Assembly: GCF_001640805.2 (NCBI RefSeq)
Contig: NC_066853.1
Span: forward strand, 25,932,378 to 25,996,377
DNA: 64,000 nt
DNA from: Lates calcarifer
Lineage: Eukaryota; Chordata; Actinopteri; Centropomidae
Direction of reading: 5' to 3'
The position numbers and the translations under genes are program-made. This document shows positions 11,000-23,031 of this stretch, in pieces. Every line of letters begins with the position of its first letter. Positions within the stretch are counted from its first letter, which is position 1. The notes below the pieces were generated by a model. It did not search any database and was not told the origin of the DNA. It was given only the letters and a program-made list of their open reading frames with translations.

Positions 11000-13900
11000 G
11001 TACATTTTGTGGACCTTTCTCTGTTTTGGCTGCACAGGCAGCACAGTATATTATAAGTGTTCTTTTAAAGCACTGTTCTACTGTAAATGTTGACTTAGGT
11101 GTGGCAGCTAATTTTAGATTCTTACAGTGGGTCTTATAGTAAAAAATGTGGTATCCACCACGTGGAGGTATATGTGTTAAGTGTTGTGGTGATAATGGGA
11201 CATATATATGTGTATACATGTATATACTCTCTCTTCCATCTTTTGTGTCCCTGTTTGTGATAAACTGTGAAGTGGAAGCACAGTACAGTGTGATCGCACC
11301 TCATCAACACATTCTATGACCATTCTATGTCCATCCTTTTGTCACACTAATAAAACATTTTTAAAAACCCCTACTCTAGTTCTCAATCTCTATCAATATA
11401 AGTCGTATGCAGACTCAGTGGTGATATAACAGTACAGTCAGAAATTAAATGAAATGATGAAACCCAGTGTTTATTGTCATCCTTCCACCTTTCTTCTATC
11501 AACACCCATACTTTGTTATTTGGGGAAGAAACTGAAGCTTAACATAGTTTATTGACTCTCATAGTGCTTCAGCTTTGGTCCACTGTAATTACTGTAGGTG
11601 TATAATGTAAAGTAGTTAAGATTATCTGGATAAAATGTTGGCTTTTTTCCAAATCTAGCTCATCATCTGAATGCTCATGTTTCCAGCTCAGCTATTATGT
11701 TAGTAAATAAACTGTTTTTCAAGCTCTCATTGTAGGGGACCACTTTCATCTTTGGAAAGATTCCGATTAACGTTAATGTTAACGTTAATATAAATCCAAT
11801 CAGTCTCATATTCAGTCTGAATATAGATTACTTTATCAACTACTGTCTGGAATAAATGGAAAATGATAAAATAAAAATGAAGATGTCGAGATGATCAAAC
11901 TCACAGGTTTGGTAAGGTGACTATGATATAATGGAAGCGAATAGGTGTAGGCTATGGCCTGTATGATCATATTACTACCAAGTCCTAGGATATCTAGGAA
12001 TGAAAGTTACAGATTAAATTTCCTTTTTTGGCATCAACCCAGTCATGAGCAGGTAATGAAATGCTGATCTGCATCAGCTGTGTCTGGAGCCAGGAGCCTT
12101 GGGTGGATGCTTTTGTTGCCTTGGATGATTCTACCAGTCTGTCTCCTGCAAATAAATGACATATTCACTTTCCACCATGATCAGTTAAGACAGTACACAA
12201 GGTGAGATATGGAGCTTGATGACACTATTACTAACAAGAAGGAAACAGTGAATGAATTCAAACATGGATCATGTGTCAGCACATCCCTCTCAAATCTTAA
12301 ACATAATAAAAGTTATTAATTGATCAGGCATAAGACTAAATAGTTTCTGTAACTATTAATACATTAGTAATGAAATAGGACAGTTCTGATTGACAAATGA
12401 AGAATAATCAATAAACTCAAGCAAGATTGTTCATCACGTGGGTGATGTTTAGATGTGGTTTCTAGATGGCAGATATTGAATTAACTCTGAAATTGCAAAT
12501 CTCAGTTTTGGCATGGATCTTAGATTTTCACCACATTACCTGAAAACATTTGCTCGATAAAACAGTTAGGGGAACACGTGTTTGGGTCTGTGGATCTGTA
12601 AGAGTCCAATCTCTGTTGTTTAGCAATGTTTTGTCCATGTTACTATTCTTGATAAATAAACAGTCAAATATCCCATGTGGAGATAGTCTTGTTGCATAGA
12701 ATGAAATCATTTTCATTCTGGAGATTTTGGTTGTTTATTCCTATGTTGGCCTTGTTTCTTTTAAAGTTGATCTTCCAGAACTGGCCATTTGACCTTTGAC
12801 CTGATTGTAGATTTCCCTGACGTGCTAATAGCTGGTCTGGAGTTAGAGAGGACTCCTACTGCCTGTTTCCCATCTGGTTTATGGGCCCAGTTCTAAGTTC
12901 AGTCTTTACTTTGATCTATGTCTATCACATATCTCCCACTATGCTATTCACTCATCTGTGAATGAGGTCAGGTCTGGTGTGAGAACAACTGAAACTGTCA
13001 GTTTAGACAAGCCTAGATTGTTTTGTGTCCACTAATATTCTCAGTGTTATTGGAGGAAGGAAACTGTGTGTACTATTAAGACATAAAACAGTATGGTGAC
13101 ATGTGAAAAAATGTAAAATTACCCTTGAATTTTTATCATTAGGAGCCTCGTCCAGTTGTGTGAATAATTACTGTTCCTTCTCTATAGTGAATGCAGAAGT
13201 GCTATTGTTGTAAGGTCACAAAACCCACTAACTTGTATATGCTGTATTGTTAACGGTGTCTCTCAGCTGCTGTAAACGCTGAGATGAATCAGTCTTAAAA
13301 TATTTTGTTGAACTCTTGTGTGAATACTTGTTTAAACCTTATGTCTGGGTGAACAGGTCTGTGCTGCTGCCTGATAAGTTGATTGTGATTCTGTCTCAGC
13401 TGAGAAGTGGCTCACAGATCCAGTGCTTTTTGCTGTACAGTCCAGTGATCAGGAAGAGTGGCCTGCTAACATGGCATAGTCAGGTCTCTTTGTGGGACTG
13501 GTTACTGAACATGGCTGACAGGTCATCTCATGTTTGTTTCTAGATGGCTGGGAGGCTCGAGCTTTGCTACACTGGACCTGCTGAATCCAGTGTTTGCCAG
13601 AGAAAGACATGTTTATGTCATTTTAAATGGTCTTTTATGTTTTGACATATTTGGTGCAAAGCAGACTTTGAGTGGAAACTGAACAATACAGCATTGTTTT
13701 CTCTTTGTCTCTTCATCGTGGTTGCTATCACCTCTTATGATAACTACTTTCCACTTTATGAGAAATGTATTTAATCAAGTATAAAGCACACCATTTTCTG
13801 TGTGTCATATGGCTCTTTCCAAAGAGGCTTCTTTCAGTCACGGAGGTGAACATTTTCATGAACTTAATTTATGCTGGGAAGTAAAATATACAGTACATGC

Positions 13901-15240
13901 TAGGTGTTCAAACTCACCACCTCATAAAAAATTGCTTAATGTTATCATCACTGCTTGAGCTTGCTCAATTACCGACCAGATACATAAAAAGGAAATGAAA
14001 CAGTACATGTATGAGTGTACAGTTTTGATGGTATACTTTGTTCCTGTGAAAACTTTATGCGCACCAGTTTTTCACACTTTCACATTGTATACCTGGGCTG
14101 TGGTCGAATAGTCCAAAAAATCTCCTTTCTTTGACCTTGATGGAAAACACCATGAGGTCAAGGAAAGATGCGAAGGAGAACTGATAAGGAATTAGAAAAA
14201 GAGAACTGTGGCATTCAGAGAATCCAACTGCACTTCTGGTGTGCAGGCCTGGTGTTAATCTGCACATATACTTCCTGTAGTAGTTAATGGTTCACTGCAA
14301 GTCACACTATAGCCACCCTTAGGAGGAGAGGAGTGTTACACCTTACAGTCAGCACAGATATAGACATTCACAGAGGGAAAAAAGGCACATTTGTGGAGCA
14401 TCCATTTGTAAATTGTATAAAGGGGGTTAATCCAACTTTTACCAGTTCCCAATATGCAATGTTACAGAGCCCAACAGGTGTCCTGTAAAAGATACATACA
14501 AAGAAATGAATTATGTGCATGAGGTGTATGTTATAAGATGGCTCAGTTGGGTCAGTTTGTCAATATAACATCTTCCACTGTTTATTTTCAGAGTCCAGTA
14601 ACACCCAGTCAAAGGTTACTATAGCAGCAGAAACTTCTACCAGGCTCTATACAGTGTTAATGTCAACATCTAAGGTATATATTTACCCTGAATTCTGTGA
14701 GTGTGTGTGCTGTGTGGTTCTGTGTGACTGACAGAGTGCCTGCAGTGTATCAGCCCCCTGCAGATCAGCCTTTGTTGCTTCCTGCTGCGCAACTAAAGTT
14801 CTCAACCCGAGTTATCCACTCACCCTCCATTTACCACCAAGGTAGAACCATGCTCGAATACAGTCTGGTTTTTGGCAAAAGATGTTCTATTTCTTGATGC
14901 AATTCAAATGTTCTTCATAGTCTTGTACTGCTGTATGCTTATTGTGTGTATCATCAGCATCACAAATCCCATTTAAACGTCCTCAAGTGTATCAAAGCTG
15001 TGTGACTGGAGAAATACGCAGAGCCGTTTTAATTGTTTTTCTGCCTCATGACGCTCCCTCCTCAAAGGCTTGCAGATGCAGGATTGATATGTTTCTCTGC
15101 TGTAGAACAGTTTTAAATTGTAAAATGAACATCTTGTGTTTGCTGAGGCTTTATATTATTCTACAAGGCAAGCAGAGGAATAACAGCTTCCTCTCTTCCA
15201 ACACAATCACTCCTCTTGACAGTGCTACCCAGCCATAATC
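11000..15240. other. Intron stretch, mostly unique sequence
   Basis: No exon or transposon protein recognised. The near-palindromic stretch TTAACGTTAATGTTAACGTT lies near 11767-11788. All reading frames are under 100 codons and without family features. Confidence 0.45.
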
Positions 15241-15254
15241 ATCATCACCATCTT

Positions 15255-15560
15255 CATCATCATTTCCTCTTCATTCTTGACTCAATTATGCCAGCGACAC
15301 TTTTATGAATCTGTCAGCTGAAATATGCCACATTTCCGCATGAATGTGTTTTATTGTGCAGCTTGAATTGAATTTGCTGTTCCCAGGCTTTTTCTCTGCA
15401 TTGTAAATAAAAAAGAGGCAGCAGAAAGGGAAAAATGAAGTGGAAGTGGTATCACTTTTAACAGGCCAACCTGCTATTTTTCACCATTGTTCTCAGCAGA
15501 GAAAGGCAGCCAGGGTAATTTGCATTTATAAAGGCCTTCCTTACACACCCTGGGTTTGGT
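15255..15560. promoter_or_regulatory. Candidate conserved non-coding block
   Basis: Complex, non-repetitive sequence without reading frames. It contains ATTTGCAT (15519-15526, a reverse octamer), TTTTATGA and several A/T-rich factor-like cores. The texture differs from the surrounding low-complexity intron. The call is an impression only and needs alignment with other fish msi2 introns. Confidence 0.2.
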
Positions 15561-15785
15561 TAAACCATTCTTTCTCCCCTCCCAATAATAGAAGCACAAA
15601 TTGAGGGCTGTGAGTGCGGGCACGGAGGGATGATGGGAAATATATTAATTTGTCTCTTGTCATTCGGTGGGGATAATTTGAATGTTGTCATGGTAATTTG
15701 GTGCTCGAAGGCTGTGGGTCACTTTCAGACAGAGACCCGGCATGAGCTCGGCCCAATCCTTGTGAAGCGCTGATAAGAGCTGCCC

Positions 15786-15786
<1 letters not shown>

Positions 15787-15819
<33 letters not shown>

Positions 15820-15862
15820 TAAATGTATGTGAGTGTGTGGGTGTGTGTACATGTGTGTACCC
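15787..15862. repeat. (GT)n microsatellite, perfect then degenerate
   Basis: A perfect GT run at 15787-15816, then TG-rich interrupted repeat to about 15862. Confidence 0.95.
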
Positions 15863-16199
15863 TTCACTGCAATGATGAATTACCTGCTTATCTGGCTCAG
15901 TCCAGAGAGAGGAGCGCATGACGGCATGGGACTGTCAGGGAGAGAAAGAGGCGGTGAGATAGGCTGCTGGAGAAAGAGATGAAATGATGTCGGGGGCTGG
16001 GGGGAGGAGAGGGGGTGTCACAGAGGTGGAATGGCTAGATGGGGCAATGGAAGAGGAGAGATATGGAAGCAATAGTGCTGCTGGATGGAAGGGGACGGGG
16101 ATGCTGAGCTGCAATGATGCATTGCGGTCATTGTGCTACAAATGGGTGGTGAAAAAAGATACACATTTAGCCGACATGGAGACTGGAATGAGTTGAAGG

Positions 16200-19100
16200 G
16201 ATAAGCAAAGATCCTCCAGCTTTTTCAGAGTTCCCATATGATATACTTAACAGCATGTATATGTGTCTGGAGGAGCTTTGTCTGAGAAAATAAGCGCATG
16301 ATTTCAACAACAGATCAACATTTACGTTTTTGTATAATCTCAAAGGAGAGATGTATAGAGATGTATACTCATAAGCAGTTCACATGTGTATGCAAAGGCA
16401 AGCATACACGTGGGTTCATACGCTTTATATTGTAGTGCTGAAGTGTCACAGAGTCCAGAACTAAATTTGACAGAGCAGATTTACAAATTCAAACTCTAGT
16501 GTCAGCTGCCAAGTGATAGTTTTACCTCAATACTATTCAGCTCCTCTGTCAACTTAACCCACTGTTCACTCAGGACAGGACGTTACAATCAGAGCAATGG
16601 TGCTTGTGCAGTGTTTGGCTTTAGAAAAAGAGCCTTTAAGCCTTTGTGTTTGGGAGGAACTGTGGTAAACCAGAAAATACTGACAGAAAGGATGCAGGCT
16701 GCATCAGTGATGGATTTTAAAACCCAAACATGAACATTTATTTTTATGGCTTTACTAATAACCACTGTCAGTATTAGTCTAAACAACCCTGTGAATGTAT
16801 TTATAACTTTCTTCATTTATTAGATATGATGCCTGGTGTTCTGCTGCCCATTTTACACAGTCCAGTTTGACAGTTTGATTGATGTTTAATGTGCTTTTCT
16901 GATTTCACACTGACCCCAAAAACATACTTCATTTGTAAGTAGTCAATAGTTTTATGTGTGACAAAACTAAAAGAAAAAAGGGATTTTGACAGAACATTGT
17001 AAAATTGAGATGGTCTGAATGTTTGCTGAAGTCTCAGACTTGGTCTAACCTGGTGGAAACTCCCAGAACTAAAACCTCATCCATTCCCTAAGGCCTCTGG
17101 TTCATAATCTGTACAGAATGAACCACAGCATGTAGTATGCCTGATATTATGTATGAGTGTAATACAGAAAGGATGGAGACAGTAATCAGAATTTTCAGCA
17201 TTGGCAGATTTTTCCTGGAGTTTACCTTATTACCTGCCACTGTCAATCTGCCACATGCTCCACAATTATTTTTCTCATGCATATCAGAGCAGAGAGTTTA
17301 CAGAAGCTGAGAAAGTAATCGCTGTTAATACATCTTATGCATCTTCTCATGGCTTTGACTTATTATTATTTATACAGCCACACACACTCTCTCTCACACA
17401 CACACAGAGGATCATTTTGAAATCATCTGTCCTTGGCTGTTGTGTCATCTCTGCGCTGTGTAATGGATGATTCTAAGTAACACCTGAGCTCCTTTTCCCT
17501 TGCACACTCCCTGTCTCTACTTTTGTCCCTGTGTCTCTCTCTGTCCCCTCAGCCTAAATCTGATGATTATTACTGGTCTCACAGTGAAGTATTACTCAGG
17601 TTTATTATGTATACATCCGACCTCCTTCCAACCCTGTTATCCACATACTCTGTTTTAAGCTATTGACAGCATTGATTTTGTTCAGTCGTCATGGAACTGT
17701 AGATGTTCAGACTTATTCTATGGTATTATGAATAATGATACCATTGAAAAGTCAAGCCTGACTTTTCAAGCCATCATGAATGAGAACTCAGAGCAATGCA
17801 AAGGTTGAACATTTACATTTCTAACTGCTGATGAAGCTGACACAGTCAAAAGCACCAGAACAAACAAGTAAGAGGACTGTGTGGATGTTGTTTAGTCCAC
17901 TGATGTTTCTGAGGTCAAAAATCATCTGACAAGCTCAATTTAACCAAGTTTAAACTTAACTTCACCATGGAGATGGTAAATGAGTCACATGGGTCATTGT
18001 GGAAGGCACTAACAAATGGCCTGGGTCCTGTTTGTGCCAGCCTTTACTCTTCTCATATCCTTCCAGCTATAAGAATTATTTAGTAATGACAGTGAGTCTG
18101 CTTACATAGTATTTCCAACTTATATATTTGTATGTGTATGTTTCTGTTTGACTCATGAGAGCAGGATATCAGCTGTTGATACAAAGTGCAGCACACTCAA
18201 ACACCAAAGCTCCAACCACTCCTGTGCCTGTTGGGAGATGGATGTCCTGCCAATAGTTTACTGTGATGAAAGAAATACCAACCACACATTCTGTACCTAC
18301 TGCAGACAAAATACACATTATTTATTTGGTGGAATAATCATGGATTTTTGCATTTTGTTCTATAGTTACTTATACTTATTACATTACTTACACTGTATAT
18401 TTCAGCATTCCAATGAAGGTGATTGAGTTTTAAAATGAGTGTTAGTGATGATGTGGAGCTGAGACTGCTTCTCCTGTGCACCTGCTGTTGTGCTCTTCAT
18501 CACAGCCATAATGGTGACTGACAGCTGGGATAAGCCAGGCTTCCCTGGAGAATAGCTTGTTTTCTGCAGCAAGTCTCATTGAGTTGGCAGCTGCACAGGG
18601 GGGCACTCAGGTCCAACTGGTCCACCATCAAGACTCCAGAGTCAAAGCTTCCAAGGAACACACCAGGTTTGTTAGATTTGAAATAATAGATATTTTCCTT
18701 CTTCTTTACAGTAACAGTCTGAATCACCTGCTGTGTGTTGGTGAATAGAATTTTCTCTGATCCATTTGGTTCTTCAGTAAAATGTTAAAACATAACACAT
18801 AAATGACCACAACAGTGGTGGTTTGAATAGTCCAAGTAATAAAATACACAATATAAAAAAACAAGATTAAACTATACATTTTTGTATAACTGTCTTTTTT
18901 CTTTATTGTTATTCACTGAAAATATAACACTGAAGTGGTGTGCATAGTCACCACTATTGGCAAATAGTTAAATTAACTTTGAAATATACAAAGATTCCCT
19001 GGGATGAGGAACCGAATTCAGACACTCAGGCAGGACAGAGCGTCAAGTCTTCAAACTCAAACAACTACATGGGTTGTCGGGGTCCTCCAAAACAACCCAA

Positions 19101-20420
19101 ATGACCATTACAAAAACTATTTGCATGTTTTCAGAACTGCCGGCTCTATATTGAAGGCTTGATTAAGTTTCAGAACTGCAGCTACTTGGTTAAGAATTAA
19201 GTCACAGTCCTAATTACCTGACATCACCTGACCTCAAATGGACTCACATGTGGTTTATTGATAAGACAGAATTTTCTAAATATGGAGGCAGAAGAAATCC
19301 ACTTCCAGTTCCTATGATGTCACTGTGTAGCATCTTTTCAGTCATTTAGTAGGCTCAGATGATAATATAATGAGGCAGGTACTTTTATTTTGAAATCTCA
19401 GCAGTGTCACATTCAGCAAAGGTATGAGTTAAACATCCAACCTCCACCCTTGTTTATTAAATTTTCCTTATAACAAAGAAATTGTTGTACATTATGGTGT
19501 TACCTGTCAGTTTGCCATGTCAACATGCATCTTCCTCTTTTCTGTTCTGTGGTTATTTGCATGAGGAAGAGCTGAAGTTGGTCAAAATGGTCTAATGCAG
19601 TACAGGTAGCTGTGACTCCAGTGTGCAGCTGTTCCTTGTACTGAAATGTCATTATTTACACCTCAGTCTACTTCAAGAGATAATAGCATGCTTTTCCTTT
19701 GGAGCATGTACGTTTTCTCTCACCTTGTGGTTTAAGGCTGTAGCTATAGCAGGCTGCTATTGGTTAATCTTCAGTGTCATATCTTAAATGGTTTATAACA
19801 TGAGTTCAGTTCTTCCAGGGGGAGTTTTTGAAGTGTGAGGAGGACTCTGTGGTCTAAACCTCATCTAATAAATAGAAGTGTTATATTCAGTCATTATCTC
19901 ATTTTTTTCAAGACCAGCTTTGTGTGATGAGCACATCACTACTGTGTACGTGTGAAAAGATTTGAGCAAATATAGATTTCAGAGAATGCATGAAATTGTG
20001 GTTTTCAAACCCAGCACCTGAGGTGTTTTCAGATGGCCTCTGAAAAGCTTGGGACTTTTTTGTCAGCAGGTGATATCCAGGACCTTTTTTTAAAGAGAAC
20101 TCTTATCACCAGAGCTCGTTTTAGTTGAAATAAAGCTGAGATTAAAAAAAAAAAAAGCTTTCTGTGCTGCTCTTCAGAGGAGAATTGGGATAAAGCAGTA
20201 AGCAGAGGCATGGGAAGTATAGATAGGCTGTTTGTCAAAGGCGCAGTCAGTTTCTAGTCAGTTTATCTGCTGTGGTCTTATCTCTTCATTTCATATTTAC
20301 AGATATTGGCTAATAACCCCTGCTAGTGGCAGCTGATGCAAGTTTGCCCAGAAAATGCTGCAGTTTTTCAGAAAGGTGAATCCATGTAATTCCCTCTAGT
20401 GCGCATGAACTCTCTGCCTC
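16200..20420. other. Intron stretch, mostly unique sequence
   Basis: No exon recognised. Contains a short CT/CA-rich tract (17386-17406), a hairpin at 17744-17769 and an isolated acceptor-like sequence near 18692-18710. Reading frames are short and featureless. Confidence 0.45.
17744..17769. repeat. Perfect 11-bp inverted repeat with 4-base loop
   Basis: TTGAAAAGTCA and TGACTTTTCAA are separated by AGCC. Flanking ATGAT..ATCAT bases extend the pairing imperfectly to about 17735-17778. Confidence 0.85.
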
Positions 20421-20429
20421 CATTGCTTT

Positions 20430-20620
20430 ATTCATTTTCTCTACTTTTCCCCCCAGAGAGATTGGCAACATGATGAGTGCAAAAATGCTTGATGAGCTGA
20501 CATCGCCGCCTCTCCCTCTTGAGACAGGCCACCCATGAAATTTGAGCCTTTTGATTATCAAATGTGATAAAACGTCTTTCAATAACAAAAGGCAGACAGA
20601 GGAGGGAGAGAGGCAAAGTC
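20430..20620. promoter_or_regulatory. Candidate conserved non-coding block
   Basis: Complex sequence including GATTATCAAATGTGATAA, an imperfect palindrome with GATA-type cores near 20552-20570. It sits about 2 kb upstream of the exon. It is not protein-coding: frames on the two strands conflict and show no family motif. Conservation is untested. Confidence 0.2.
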
Positions 20621-21752
20621 AGTGTTATGGATCTCTCTCCTGTCAACAAGTCATCCCATCACCCTGCATCGTTCCGTGTCTTTGTTTTAATTTACTCTCC
20701 TCTGTCTGAGAGCTGGAACAGCACTTCTTCTGTGGCCTCACGTCTCTCTCATCACACTCCTACCTTTTGAATTCACGCTTCAAGTAATAAAGCTCTTTTG
20801 TTCTGCCTTTGTGCACACAGAGAAAGATTTGGCATCAGTCACTGGGAATATGAGCTGTTACTGTTGCTCAGCAAACATTTCCCAGGCCACAGCCAGCACA
20901 GAACAGTGCTGTCATGCTAACCTGAGCCTTCAGCACCGCAGTACATCTGCGTGTCACTGTCCTCCACGTTCTGTCTATCACAGTGTTTTTTAACATCATT
21001 CCAGTGGTGGGGAAGTGGGCAGCTTTTGTTTTCTGTGTTGGAGACTTAGAGCTCACTTCAATCTGTCATTCATCTTAAATAACAGGTCGTATTAGAGATT
21101 TTTTGTAAAAGAATTTGTAATTCAGTGGAATGAGCAGACAGTTAATTTCTCCAGTCTCTATTACACATCTGAACCCCCAGCTGTGGCTGTATGTCAGAGC
21201 TGCCAGGTTTGACTGAGATGACAAAGGTTTCATTCAGTGAAAATGAGGCGTGTTCATGCCAGGCTATTTTCCAGGCCGTTTTCATTCCAGGTGTTTTCTG
21301 ATATTCATCATATTCTGCAAGTAATCACTGCATTTTCCATGGCAGATTTGGTAGGAGGTGAGCCACAGGATGGTGACGGATGAGAAAGAATCTGTTACTT
21401 TGTCATTAGGTGGTGACTGTGGTTGGGGTGATTGGTACTGCGGTGGTAAGGTGTTGACTTTGCCAGAGATAGAAAGAACAGATAAGGAGAAAGAAAAGGG
21501 AATGTTCACTTTTGACCCTGAGAACAGGATTTTAACTCAGAGGTTTGTTTTCTAACTACTTCTCAGTTTTAGTGAGAACTCTGGTTACATGATAACAGGT
21601 GTAAATATTTGGGTATAGGGATGTCTCGAGGATGGTCTCTTTCGGCAGACTAGAATGTTCTCCTTGATCTTTAACTGGCTGCTAAGATGGTAGATGGGAA
21701 TGGAGTAATGTTTTTATGAATGAGTCATTGTCAGAATTAACTCTTGAGTTAT

Positions 21753-21770
21753 TATAACATTAATGTTATA
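21753..21770. repeat. Perfect 18-bp palindrome
   Basis: TATAACATTAATGTTATA is its own reverse complement. AT-rich, no loop; extension outward is broken after one or two bases. Confidence 0.9.
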
Positions 21771-22420
21771 GTTCTTCAGGCCCACGCTGCAGCCCAAACA
21801 AATATGTTGTCTATGAATTGATTTGTTCAGAATCAACATATTTGCAACTTGCCAAATATGTAAATTAACAACACATTCTCATTATGTTGACAAAAGACAT
21901 AATTAGGATTCATACAAAATGTATTTGCTGTTGCACTTTAGTAGTATTTAAACATCATTTTTTTGGAGACCGCTCTCCCATCAGACCACTCTGTACAGGG
22001 GTTCTCACCACACGTCTATGTGTGATGACATATCCATAGTCTTTACCAAGGTGGTTGAGATATCTTCCTCTTTACTGCTACAAATGATAAGTTTACATTT
22101 CATCAATTTGGTTTAATGCTATAATTTAATAAGTGTTTCACTCATACACACATACACAGGATAAAACATTTATCACAGTCGATGCTCGTTTCTATTTCCA
22201 GCGACCCACATCATGTCATCAAACCTTGCCATTAGACTGTGCCATTAGAAATTTGCACAGTCTATGCCAAGGTGTACCAAGCAACTGTGGAGGCTCATTG
22301 TGGAATAACACCTTACTGAGTTGGGTTGCACTTCTGTTTTATTTCATCTTCTTTTTCTTGGGGAATCGGCGACCAACTTATGGCATGTGTTCGTCATACT
22401 TCTGTGTGCTGTATCTATTT

Positions 22421-22440
22421 CTGTTTGATTCTGTTTGATT
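22421..22440 (+). repeat. Tandem 10-mer next to the branch point
   Basis: CTGTTTGATT occurs twice in direct succession immediately before the branch-point-like CTAAC. It adds U-rich sequence ahead of the exon and may assist polypyrimidine-tract recognition. Confidence 0.9.
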
Positions 22441-22467
22441 CTAACATGTCTTCCTGCCTTCTTACAG
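22441..22467 (+). promoter_or_regulatory. msi2: 3' splice site of the msi2 exon (branch point, Py tract, AG)
   Basis: CTAAC at 22441-22445 fits the vertebrate branch consensus, with the branch A at 22444, 23 bases before the exon. It is followed by pyrimidine-rich TCTTCCTGCCTTCTTACAG, with the AG at 22466-22467. Spacing and tract are both typical of a constitutive exon. Confidence 0.88.
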
Positions 22468-22516
22468 GTAGAGGACGCCATGCTAATGTTTGACAAAACC
22501 ACAAACCGACACAGAG
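22468..22516 (+). CDS. msi2: Musashi-2 internal exon (RRM2 segment)
   Basis: The 49-base exon encodes VEDAMLMFDKTTNRHR plus the first G of the next glycine codon. Musashi proteins are RNA-binding translational regulators with two RNA-recognition motifs; they bind UAG-containing 3' UTR sites and help maintain stem and progenitor cells. In the known protein this segment lies in RRM2 between the FEQFGK helix/loop and the RNP-1 strand RGFGFVTF, so the exon ends within the first residue of RNP-1 (start phase 0, end phase 1). Residue 2 is Glu; from memory Musashi-2 has KVEDAM and Musashi-1 KVDDAM, hence msi2. It is flanked by CTTACAG and GTAAGT-type sites. Neither neighbouring exon (FEQFGK upstream, FGFVTF downstream) was found in the window, so both adjoining introns exceed 22 and 41 kb. 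Because 49 is not a multiple of three, skipping it would break the frame. Which teleost duplicate (msi2a or msi2b) cannot be decided. Confidence 0.93.
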
Positions 22517-22522
22517 GTAAGT
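22517..22522 (+). promoter_or_regulatory. msi2: 5' splice site of the msi2 exon
   Basis: AGAG|GTAAGT is very close to the vertebrate donor consensus (exonic AG, then GTAAGT). It is a strong site. Confidence 0.9.
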
Positions 22523-22560
22523 TCACACTCTGTTGCCACTGTGTATCCATTTGTGTATGT

Positions 22561-22561
<1 letters not shown>

Positions 22562-22608
<47 letters not shown>
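22562..22608 (+). repeat. (TG)n tract 45 bases after the msi2 donor site
   Basis: A 47-base uninterrupted GT/TG run, followed by CGTGCACATG. In the msi2 transcript it is a UG repeat placed in the zone where UG-binding splicing factors (TDP-43 and CELF families) act on upstream exons. Involvement in splicing is inference. Confidence 0.97.
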
Positions 22609-22612
<4 letters not shown>

Positions 22613-22710
22613 CACATGTTTTGCGTTTGGACTTGAGACACTCCATACCTTTTCATATCAGTAGCCACCACTGAGCCTGCTTCTCTTGCATTCACTTCCA
22701 GTTCAAGACG

Positions 22711-22776
22711 AACTCTCTCTCACTCTCTCTCTTTCATTCACTCACTCACTCTCTCTCACACACACACACACACACC
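22711..22776 (+). repeat. CT/CACT/CA-rich tract
   Basis: CTCTCTCTCACTCTCTCT-type sequence runs through CACTCACTCACT into a CA repeat. It is pyrimidine-rich on the transcribed strand and could bind PTB-type factors. Confidence 0.9.
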
Positions 22777-22951
22777 TGGTCTCAGCATCAGCAGGGACAA
22801 CTATACCAGTAAGTGAATTTCCTCAAAGAGTTCTACTTCCCTCAAGGTCAGTTCCATTGTTGTTCGTTTCAGATAGCTTTCACTCTGCCCAGCAATCCAC
22901 ACAATAAATCTGTTGCCTTATCATAGTGATTCTCCACACTGCGGACTGATA

Positions 22952-23031
22952 CAAACACACAAACACACACATACACACATACAGGCGAGGGCATACAACA
23001 CACATGGCACACCACACCACACCACACCACA
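22952..23031 (+). repeat. CA-rich tract ending in an (ACACC)n pentamer array
   Basis: Interrupted CACA/CATA repeat, then about five ACACC/CCACA units at 23008-23031. Confidence 0.9.

Larger units (their letters stand above)
1..22467 (+). other. msi2: Intron of the msi2 gene (upstream, 5' end outside window)
   Basis: This stretch ends in a well-formed 3' splice site in front of the Musashi RRM2 exon. I saw no earlier exon in it: in particular no match to the preceding Musashi segment that links RRM1 to RRM2. Open reading frames here are short, unconserved in appearance and often built on microsatellites or transposon remnants. I therefore read it as one intron that starts before the window. 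An alternative first exon or a non-coding RNA inside it cannot be excluded from sequence alone. Confidence 0.72.

Noticed and set aside
18692..18710. Possible cryptic exon acceptor (TTTTCCTTCTTCTTTACAG)
   Set aside because: It looks like a strong acceptor, but what follows (TAACAGTCTGAATCACCTG) opens no convincing frame and no nearby donor pairs with it. Kept only as a possible cryptic site.
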